In this document: piece after piece, positions 51,290 to 58,550 of the stretch
How positions within the stretch are numbered: position 1 is the stretch's first letter
Layout of the letters: the number at the start of each line of letters is the position of its first letter
Assembly (NCBI GenBank): GCA_016777565.1
Contig: JADHRF010000003.1
Span: forward strand, 1 to 58,550
Direction: 5' to 3'
Origin: Pelagibacteraceae bacterium
GTDB taxonomy: Bacteria; Pseudomonadota; Alphaproteobacteria; Pelagibacterales; Pelagibacteraceae
Length of the DNA stretch: 58,550 nucleotides
Translations under genes and position numbers: made by a program
Notes under the pieces: generated by a model
What the model was told of the DNA's origin: nothing
The model's input: the letters and a program-made list of their open reading frames with translations, nothing else
The model's database searches: none

Positions 51290-52365
51290 AACTTATAATT
51301 TTTTGTATTTTTTGTTATTTCAACACTATGTACCATACTTTCATAAAATCCTGCTTTGGTGATTTTTATAAATCTTGCTTTTTTTTGTATTTCTTTGATT
51401 CTTTTTGCGCCTATATAACCCATAGAAGATTTAAGACCACCTTGTAACTGATATAAAATTTCATTTACAGATCCTTTGTAAAGTACTCTTGCTTCAACTC
51501 CTTCTGGAACAAACTTTGATTTATCTTTATGATTTTTTTGAAAATATCTGTTGGAAGAACCTGCAGACATAGCGCCGATTGAACCCATGCCTCTATACGA
51601 TTTGTAAAATTTTTTTTTGTATTTAAATTTTTTTCCAGGACTTTCGTCGGTACCCGCGAAAATTGACCCCATCATTATAGCATCGGCTCCTGCTGCTAAA
51701 CCTTTAATAATGTCACCTGAAAACTTAATTCCTCCATCAGAAATAATTTTTATTTTTTTATTTTTCATAGCTTTTTTTACTTCCATAACAGCGGTAATTT
51801 GAGGAACTCCTATTCCTGCAATCATTCTGGTAGTGCAAATTGAGCCGGGACCAATGCCTACTTTTAAAATATCGGCACCTTCATTATAAAGCTTAAGAGC
51901 TGCTTCTGTTGAAGCGATATTTCCCACGCAAATAGGTATTCTAGAAACTATTTTTTTTATTTTTTTAAGAATTTTTATAACTTTTTCACTATGCCCATGC
52001 GCAGTATCTATAACTAAAAGATCAACACCTGCATCTATAATTGATTTAACTCTCAATAAATCTTCTTTTGCTGTTCCTACTGCCGCGCCAACTAATAGTT
52101 GTTTTTTTTTCACTTTTTTAATTTCTTCAACTTGTTCTTTGATAGATAAATTGCGATGAATAATTCCTAAACCTCCTTTTTGGGCAATAGAAATAGCCAT
52201 ATTAGACTCGGTTACAGTATCCATTGCTGAAGAGAGAAAAGGAATTTTTAGAATTAAATCTTTCCCTAATTCTATATTTATGTTTGTGTCTGCAGGAAGA
52301 ACAGAAGAATATTTTGGCACAAGTAACACATCGTCAAATGTTAAAGCTTCTTTGATAAGTTCCAT
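51286..52365 (-). CDS. guaB: IMP dehydrogenase lacking the CBS (Bateman) module
   Basis: [70 protein letters not shown] (catalytic Cys), [36 protein letters not shown]. No CBS repeats between VEEIKKVKK and [10 protein letters not shown]. Confidence 0.95.
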   Translation of the reverse strand: MELIKEALTFDDVLLVPKYSSVLPADTNINIELGKDLILKIPFLSSAMDTVTESNMAISIAQKGGLGIIHRNLSIKEQVEEIKKVKKKQLLVGAAVGTAKEDLLRVKSIIDAGVDLLVIDTAHGHSEKVIKILKKIKKIVSRIPICVGNIASTEAALKLYNEGADILKVGIGPGSICTTRMIAGIGVPQITAVMEVKKAMKNKKIKIISDGGIKFSGDIIKGLAAGADAIMMGSIFAGTDESPGKKFKYKKKFYKSYRGMGSIGAMSAGSSNRYFQKNHKDKSKFVPEGVEARVLYKGSVNEILYQLQGGLKSSMGYIGAKRIKEIQKKARFIKITKAGFYESMVHSVEITKNTKNYKL

Positions 52366-52391
52366 ATACACTTATATACAATTTTAAAAAT

Positions 52392-53018
52392 TTATAAAGT
52401 CTTTAATATAGAACAAATTATATAAGTTTCCTTCGACTCACTTCTGCTCGATTCCGGTTTGTAAAAATCAACTTTTTTAAAATTTTTTTTAGCTAAACTC
52501 TTTACTTCTAAAAAATCTTCACCCATAAATAATTTGCATATTAAAGTCCCATTTTTATTCAATGTATTTAATGAAAAATTAATTACTGTACTGCATAGAT
52601 TGTTAGTCCTTATAGAATCAACATTTTTGTTGCCTGTAGTATTTTCAGCCATATCAGAAATAATAACATCAATTTTCTTTCCAAAATTATCTAGTATCTT
52701 TATTTGAGTTTCTTTATCTAAAAAATTCTTTTTGAAAAAAATAACATTTTCTATTTTTTCCATTACGGAAATGTCAACTGCTAAAATTTTACCATTAATA
52801 ATAATTTTAGAGGCTACTTGTGACCAGCCACCAGGTGAAGAACCTATATCTAATAAATTAGAGTTTTTTTTAATAAAGTTGAATTTTTTATTTAGTTCCA
52901 GTAACTTAAAAGCTGCCCTAGATCTATAACCAAGTACTTTAGCTTTTTTAAAAAACTGATCTCTGTGTTGTTTTATTACCCAGGTTCTACTTTTCTTTGC
53001 TCGCTTTGACTTTTTCAT
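52392..53018 (-). CDS. rlmE: 23S rRNA (uridine2552-2'-O)-methyltransferase
   Basis: RSRAAFKLLELNKKFNF, LLDIGSSPGGWSQVA, DVIISDMAENTTGN, KPESSRSESKETYIIC. Confidence 0.95.
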   Translation of the reverse strand: MKKSKRAKKSRTWVIKQHRDQFFKKAKVLGYRSRAAFKLLELNKKFNFIKKNSNLLDIGSSPGGWSQVASKIIINGKILAVDISVMEKIENVIFFKKNFLDKETQIKILDNFGKKIDVIISDMAENTTGNKNVDSIRTNNLCSTVINFSLNTLNKNGTLICKLFMGEDFLEVKSLAKKNFKKVDFYKPESSRSESKETYIICSILKTL

Positions 53019-53806
53019 TAAAGAATATCTTCATGATCCTCATCTAGCTGGTTATTTATTTTTTTTGCAGTTTTCTTATAAAAATAAAAGCTTAATGGAA
53101 TTGACAGTAAATATATTACTCCAATTAACATTAATGACTCAAATGTAAAAAATATCAAAGATATAAAAATAACAACAATTCCAAACAATAAAAAAATACT
53201 TAATTGGCTAGATATTTTAATTTTTTTTAATGAAAATGTTGGTATTTTACTTATTAAGAGCAATGCAACTACAACAACGAAAAATGGCGTCATACTTTTA
53301 ATGTCTATTTGAAATTTTAATTCAGATAGTTCATACACTAACGGTAACAATGCTAAACCAGCTCCTGCTGGTGACGGAACCCCTTCAAAATAATTTAATT
53401 TCCATTCTGCATCTTCAGAAATTTTAGTTAAATTAAATCTTGCCAGCCTTAAAACACAACAAACTGAAAAAATTAATGTTATAGCCCATCCAACTTTTCC
53501 ATAATTTTTTAATTCCCAAAAATATAGTATAAATGCTGGCGCGATACCAAAGCTTACAAAGTCAGTTAAAGAGTCTAGCTCTTTACCAAACTCTGTCGTA
53601 CCTTTAATAAGTCTAGCTATCCTTCCATCCAATGCATCTAAAATAGAAGCAAAAACTATAAATATAACTGCTAAACTGTAGTTGCCATCTAATGCAAACT
53701 TTATAGAACTAATACCCAAACAAACACCAATGATAGTTAGTAGGTTTGGCAAAATAAATCTAGATTTTTTTGATGAAACAATATTAAACGGATTTTTTTT
53801 TTCCAT
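53018..53806 (-). CDS. pssA: CDP-diacylglycerol-serine O-phosphatidyltransferase
   Basis: CDP-alcohol phosphatidyltransferase motif DALDGRIARLIKGTTEFGKELDSLTDFVSFG. Confidence 0.94.
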   Translation of the reverse strand: MEKKNPFNIVSSKKSRFILPNLLTIIGVCLGISSIKFALDGNYSLAVIFIVFASILDALDGRIARLIKGTTEFGKELDSLTDFVSFGIAPAFILYFWELKNYGKVGWAITLIFSVCCVLRLARFNLTKISEDAEWKLNYFEGVPSPAGAGLALLPLVYELSELKFQIDIKSMTPFFVVVVALLLISKIPTFSLKKIKISSQLSIFLLFGIVVIFISLIFFTFESLMLIGVIYLLSIPLSFYFYKKTAKKINNQLDEDHEDIL

Positions 53807-53807
53807 T

Positions 53808-54455
53808 TTATTTAATTGCTATTAAGCTTTCTCCAGCTACTACATTCTGACCAAGTTTAGCTAGTAGTTTTCTATTGTTGTAATAAATATCTACTCTGCT
53901 TCCAAACCTAATCATGCCTATTCTATCACCCTGTACTAAAGATTTATTTGCTTCTACTTCACAAACTATTCGTCTTGCAATCAATCCTGCAATTTGAACG
54001 ATGATAATATCATCACCTTCTTTAGTTTTTAGTCTATAATAATTTCTTTCATTCTCTTCACTAGACTTATCAAGGGAAGCATTTAAAAATTTTCCAGGCT
54101 TGTAAAGTATTTCTTCTACATTTCCAGACACTGGTGTACGATTTACATGACAATTAAAAACATTCATAAAAATGCTTACTTTAGTAAATTTTTTATTTTC
54201 CAAAGAAAGTTCAACTGGCCCATCAACCTCGCTTATATTTGAAATCAATCCATCTGCAGGACTAACAAGAAAACTATCGTCTTGTATTGAAATCCGTTCA
54301 GGGTCTCTAAAAAAATAATAAACCCAGATAGTCAATAATATTGTTATCAACCCCAGAGCCTTGGAAAAAAGTAAACAAACAAATGTTATAATTACCGCGA
54401 TAGCTAAAAAACGGTACCCTTCTTTGTGTATCTTTGGAAAAACTGAATTAAGCAT
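53808..54455 (-). CDS. psd: Phosphatidylserine decarboxylase (short type)
   Basis: YFFRDPER, VSPADGLIS, FMNVFNCHVNRTPVSG, MIRFGSRVDIYY (pyruvoyl GS site). Confidence 0.95.
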   Translation of the reverse strand: MLNSVFPKIHKEGYRFLAIAVIITFVCLLFSKALGLITILLTIWVYYFFRDPERISIQDDSFLVSPADGLISNISEVDGPVELSLENKKFTKVSIFMNVFNCHVNRTPVSGNVEEILYKPGKFLNASLDKSSEENERNYYRLKTKEGDDIIIVQIAGLIARRIVCEVEANKSLVQGDRIGMIRFGSRVDIYYNNRKLLAKLGQNVVAGESLIAIK

Positions 54456-54518
54456 ATATTAAATTTGATAATTTTGGTTAATATGTATAAAAACCTATTC
54501 TAATCAATTTATATTTAT

Positions 54519-55733
54519 ATGTCTAAGATTAAGGTAAAAAATCCAGTTGTTGAGTTAGATGGCGACGAAATGACTAGAATTATTTGGTCATTTATCAAAG
54601 AAAAACTTATTTCTCCTTACTTAGATTTAAACATCAAATACTATGATTTAGGGGTTGAAAGCAGAGATAAAAGCTCAGATCAGATTACTATTGATTCTGC
54701 AAATGCTATCAATAAATATGGTGTGGGGATTAAATGTGCAACAATTACTCCAGACGAAGAAAGAGTAAAAGAATTTAATTTAAAAAAAATGTGGAGATCG
54801 CCCAACGGAACTATAAGAAATATATTGGGTGGTACTGTTTTTAGGGAACCAATTATATGTAAAAATGTTCCAAAATTAGTTCCTACGTGGACAAAACCTA
54901 TTGTAATTGGCAGGCACGCTTTTGGTGATCAATACAGAGCTACTGATTTTTTAGTACCTGGTAAAGGAAAAATGGAAATTAAATGGACTTCTGAAGATGG
55001 TAAGGAAAAAAAAGAATTTGAAGTATTTAATTTTCCTGGACCAGGAGTTGCTTTGTCTATGTATAACCTTGATAAGTCAATTAAAGATTTTGCAAGATCG
55101 TGTATGAATTATGGGCTTCAAAGAAATTGGCCAGTCTATCTATCAACAAAAAATACTATTCTAAAAGCTTATGACGGAAGATTTAAGGATTTGTTTGAAG
55201 AAGTTTTTGAAAAAGAATTTTGTGAGAAATTTAAAGCCGCCAATATAACTTACGAACATAGATTAATTGATGATATGGTAGCTTGTGCCATGAAATGGAA
55301 TGGTGCATATATCTGGGCATGTAAAAATTATGATGGTGATGTTCAATCAGATACAGTTGCTCAAGGATTTGGTTCATTAGGCTTAATGACAAGTGTTTTA
55401 ATGTCGCCAGATGGAAAAATAGTTGAAGCTGAAGCAGCACACGGAACAGTAACTAGACATTACCGAATGCACCAGCAAGGAAAAGAAACTTCAACTAATC
55501 CTATTGCATCTATTTTTGCTTGGACTCGAGGTTTAGCTCATAGAGGTAAATTAGATGGAAACGATGAACTTATTAAATTTTCTGAAACTTTAGAAAATGT
55601 ATGTATTGAAACAGTAGAAAGTGGATCAATGACGAAAGATCTTGCTATTTTAATTGACAAGACTGCTAAATATTTAACAACTAACGAATTCTTAGAAGTA
55701 ATAAACTCAAATTTAAAAAAAAAACTTAATTGA
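54519..55733 (+). CDS. icd: NADP-dependent isocitrate dehydrogenase (eukaryote-like family)
   Basis: [58 protein letters not shown]. Confidence 0.96.
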   Translation: MSKIKVKNPVVELDGDEMTRIIWSFIKEKLISPYLDLNIKYYDLGVESRDKSSDQITIDSANAINKYGVGIKCATITPDEERVKEFNLKKMWRSPNGTIRNILGGTVFREPIICKNVPKLVPTWTKPIVIGRHAFGDQYRATDFLVPGKGKMEIKWTSEDGKEKKEFEVFNFPGPGVALSMYNLDKSIKDFARSCMNYGLQRNWPVYLSTKNTILKAYDGRFKDLFEEVFEKEFCEKFKAANITYEHRLIDDMVACAMKWNGAYIWACKNYDGDVQSDTVAQGFGSLGLMTSVLMSPDGKIVEAEAAHGTVTRHYRMHQQGKETSTNPIASIFAWTRGLAHRGKLDGNDELIKFSETLENVCIETVESGSMTKDLAILIDKTAKYLTTNEFLEVINSNLKKKLN

Positions 55734-58401
55734 TTTTTTTACTCAAAGCTTTATAAGCTTCCTCAATTTTTTCTTTATTTACTCCTCCAGCTTGTGCAAA
55801 ATCTTTTCTTCCACCCCCGCCTTTCCCACCTAAAATTTCTGATGCTTCTTTTACAAAAGTTACAGCATCGTATTTATCAATTAATTTTGAAGTAATTCCC
55901 ACAGCTACTCCAACTTTTTCCTCAAACTTACAGAAAGCTATTACTATACCTTCTTTAATTTCTTTTTTACCCTGATCGACTATACTCCTTAGCTCTTTAG
56001 AAGGAAATTCTTCTAGCACTTGATACCTTAAAATAAAATTACTAAATTTTATGTCTTTAACAATATTTTTAGTTTTATTATTAATAATGTTTTTAATTTT
56101 AATTTGTTCTAGTTGTTTAGTAAGATTTTTCAGATTCTCACCTAATTCATTACTTTCATTATAATTTGGTTTAATGTTAAGGGATTTCAATTCATTTTTT
56201 ATAGAATTAATTTCATTTGTTAGATTTTTGTCTTTATTAGACTTATTTTCTTTTAGTGATTTTTCATAAGACTCTAGTTGTGTGTCTCTTAATGCTTCAA
56301 CCCTCCTGATACCAGATGCAATAGATGATTGGCTAACTATTTTAAATCTTCCAATGTCTTTGGTATTTCTGACATGCGTTCCTCCACACAATTCAGTCGA
56401 AAAAAAAGAGCTTTTCTCTTTTCCCATGGATAAAACTCTAACTTCTTCACCATATTTTTCTCCAAATAAAGCCAACGCACCATTTTCAACAGCTTCTGCA
56501 GGCGTCATTATTCTTGTCTTAACCTCACTGGAGGTAGCGACCATTTCATTTACAAATTTTTCAATCTTGCTTATTTCGTTATTTTCTATTGGTTTATTAT
56601 GGCTAAAATCAAATCTTAACTTTTCAGGACTAACTAAAGAACCTTTTTGAGTAACGTGTTTTCCAAGAGTTCTTCGCAATGCCTCATGAAGTAAATGGGT
56701 CGCAGAATGATACGCTCTTGCATCATTTCTTCTATCTGTATTAATTTCTAGATTAACACTTTGGCCAATTTTAATTTTACCCGAATCTACTTTACCAACG
56801 TGTATATGTAAATCTCCCATCTTTTTTAAAGTATCATTAATGGTAATTTTGCAATCAGATGTGCTAATAGTTCCCTGATCACCTACTTGACCGCCTGACT
56901 CTGCATAAAAAGGGGTTTGGTTAATTATTAATTCAATTTCATCTCCTTCACGAGCTTCGACTACAAAATTATTCCCTTTAGAAATTTTTAATACAACGCC
57001 CTCGGCGTTATCGTATTCATAGCCTAAAAATTCTGTAGGATTTAATTCTTCTCTAATTTTAAACCATTTTTCTTCTAGAGATTTATCACCAGAACCTTTC
57101 CAATTAGCTCTTGCTAATTTTTTGCTCTCTTCCATTGATTTTTCAAAACTTGCATTGTCGACAGTAATATTTTTATTTCTCAAAATATCCGCTGTTAGAT
57201 CTAACGGAAATCCATAAGTATCATAAAGTTTAAATGCAATTTCTCCTGGTAAGACTTTGTTTTTAACTTTTATTAAATTTTCATCCAATATTTTAATTCC
57301 TCGCTCTAAAAGAGATGAAAACTTTTCTTCTTCATTCTTAAGAGTTTCTACTATTAAATCTTTTCCTCTCTTCAGTTCAGGATAACTTTCAGACATTTCG
57401 TTTAAAAGAGTTTCAAATAGTTTAAAAAAAATGGGATTTTTACTTCCTAATGTGTGGGCATGACGCATACCTCTTCTCATAATTCTTCTAAGAACATACC
57501 CTCTGCCTTCATTAGAAGGAAGAATACCTTCTGCGATTAAAAAACTACCTGCTCTTAAATGATCAGCTATAACTCTGTGGCTAGCAATTGTCTTTTCGTT
57601 TATCGATGTTTTGGTAATATCTGCTGAAGCACTTATTATATTTTTAAAGTGGTCAATATTATAATTGTCATGAGTGCCTTGCAGTACAGCAGTCATTCTT
57701 TCTAAGCCCATACCAGTATCGACAGAAGGTTTTGGCAAATCAATTCTTTTATTTTTGGAAACTTGCTCATATTGCATGAAGACTAAGTTCCATATTTCTA
57801 TAAATCGATCTCCATCTTGTTCAGGTGTACCAGGAGGTCCGCCTTTTAATTTATCTCCATGATCATAAAAAATTTCAGAACATGGTCCACATGGCCCTGT
57901 ATCGCCCATGGACCAAAAATTATCAGAAGTCGATATTTTAATTATTCTACTGTCACTTAGACCTGCAATTTTTTTCCATAAATTAAAAGAGTCATTGTCA
58001 TCAGAAAATACTGTTACTAATAATTTTTCTTTAGGTAGGGCAAAATCTTTAGTTAAGAGCTCCCAAGCGTGAGAAATGGCTTGTTCTTTAAAATAATCTC
58101 CAAATGAAAAGTTTCCCAACATTTCAAAAAAAGTATGGTGTCTTGGAGTATAACCTACATTCTCTAAATCGTTATGTTTACCCCCTGCTCTTACACATTT
58201 TTGTGACGTGGTAGCTAATTTAAATGGCTTCTTTTCAAGACCTGTAAAAACATTCTTAAATTGGACCATTCCAGAATTAGTAAACATTAATGTTGGATCA
58301 TTATTTGGAACTAAATTGCTGGACTCAACAACTTTATGATTATTTTTTTTAAAATAATCTAAGAATTTTCTTCTAACGTCAGTTAATAAAATCTGCCCCA
58401 T
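55726..58401 (-). CDS. alaS: Alanyl-tRNA synthetase
   Basis: [81 protein letters not shown]. Confidence 0.98.
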   Translation of the reverse strand: MGQILLTDVRRKFLDYFKKNNHKVVESSNLVPNNDPTLMFTNSGMVQFKNVFTGLEKKPFKLATTSQKCVRAGGKHNDLENVGYTPRHHTFFEMLGNFSFGDYFKEQAISHAWELLTKDFALPKEKLLVTVFSDDNDSFNLWKKIAGLSDSRIIKISTSDNFWSMGDTGPCGPCSEIFYDHGDKLKGGPPGTPEQDGDRFIEIWNLVFMQYEQVSKNKRIDLPKPSVDTGMGLERMTAVLQGTHDNYNIDHFKNIISASADITKTSINEKTIASHRVIADHLRAGSFLIAEGILPSNEGRGYVLRRIMRRGMRHAHTLGSKNPIFFKLFETLLNEMSESYPELKRGKDLIVETLKNEEEKFSSLLERGIKILDENLIKVKNKVLPGEIAFKLYDTYGFPLDLTADILRNKNITVDNASFEKSMEESKKLARANWKGSGDKSLEEKWFKIREELNPTEFLGYEYDNAEGVVLKISKGNNFVVEAREGDEIELIINQTPFYAESGGQVGDQGTISTSDCKITINDTLKKMGDLHIHVGKVDSGKIKIGQSVNLEINTDRRNDARAYHSATHLLHEALRRTLGKHVTQKGSLVSPEKLRFDFSHNKPIENNEISKIEKFVNEMVATSSEVKTRIMTPAEAVENGALALFGEKYGEEVRVLSMGKEKSSFFSTELCGGTHVRNTKDIGRFKIVSQSSIASGIRRVEALRDTQLESYEKSLKENKSNKDKNLTNEINSIKNELKSLNIKPNYNESNELGENLKNLTKQLEQIKIKNIINNKTKNIVKDIKFSNFILRYQVLEEFPSKELRSIVDQGKKEIKEGIVIAFCKFEEKVGVAVGITSKLIDKYDAVTFVKEASEILGGKGGGGRKDFAQAGGVNKEKIEEAYKALSKKIN

Positions 58402-58457
58402 AGTTTAAAAATACAGATATTTTTTAGGATGTCTATAAGACTAAGTGCTAATTTTTT

Positions 58458-58550
58458 TTACTTTTTGTTGTCTTCAACTAAACAAATTTCAGATTTAGTG
58501 AGAAATCTACGACCTGTTCCATTATCTAATGAAAACATTCCACCCATACC
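58458..58550 (-). CDS. C-terminal end of an unassigned protein running off the window
   Basis: Open minus-strand frame from the window edge: GMGGMFSLDNGTGRRFLTKSEICLVEDNKK*. Too short to assign. Confidence 0.5.
   Translation of the reverse strand, partial: GMGGMFSLDNGTGRRFLTKSEICLVEDNKK

Noticed and set aside
54456-54518. Promoter for icd in the psd/icd divergent gap
   Set aside because: A TATAAA lies there but the best -35 has suboptimal spacing; not distinguishable from background.
55231-55440. 69-aa minus-strand ORF antisense to icd, rich in Leu/His/Gln
   Set aside because: Shadow ORF over conserved icd motifs.
56282-56650. 122-aa plus-strand ORF antisense to alaS
   Set aside because: Lies over the conserved alaS editing region (ELCGGTHV); shadow ORF.
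1-58550. tRNA, rRNA, CRISPR, transposon, phage or defence genes
   Set aside because: No tRNA cloverleaf-like sequence, spaced direct repeats, transposase or nuclease/toxin pairs were seen in the short intergenic spaces; nearly every base is inside recognisable core genes.

Overview
This is a compact, AT-rich stretch of core chromosome that looks like a SAR11/Pelagibacterales alphaproteobacterium. The assignment is inferred from base composition, gene order and protein character; I ran no search. It holds about 56 protein genes, nearly all housekeeping: the end of glnA; an iscR-sufBCDS-sufU-sufT-sufA operon; anmK, tyrS and a YhdP-like AsmA gene; prfB and mrcA; RNase E; thiG/thiS; aroQ-accB-accC; aspS, an Hda-like gene and purM/purN; ndk-pepA; lptF-lptG-lptD-surA-pdxA-rsmA; gmk-acpP-fabG-fabD; rpsF-rpsR-rplI-dnaB; an RND exporter, cvpA and purF; bamB, panB, guaA and guaB; rlmE, pssA and psd; icd; and alaS. 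I found no tRNA or rRNA gene, CRISPR array, mobile element, phage or defence island, and no clearly new multi-gene system. The points most worth a second look are: (1) an exact prfB +1 programmed-frameshift site that the ORF track splits; (2) an RNase E with no cysteine at all and no CPxC Zn-link; (3) an IMP dehydrogenase with its CBS/Bateman module cleanly missing; (4) a stand-alone protein matching the C-terminal domain of class II (B12) ribonucleotide reductase; (5) an IscR type-1-like operator over the -35 of the iscR-suf promoter; (6) convergent gene pairs that nearly all overlap or abut, four of them through a shared 4-nt TTAA/TTAG double stop, with one intergenic hairpin terminator among the ten; and (7) SurA reduced to its chaperone core.
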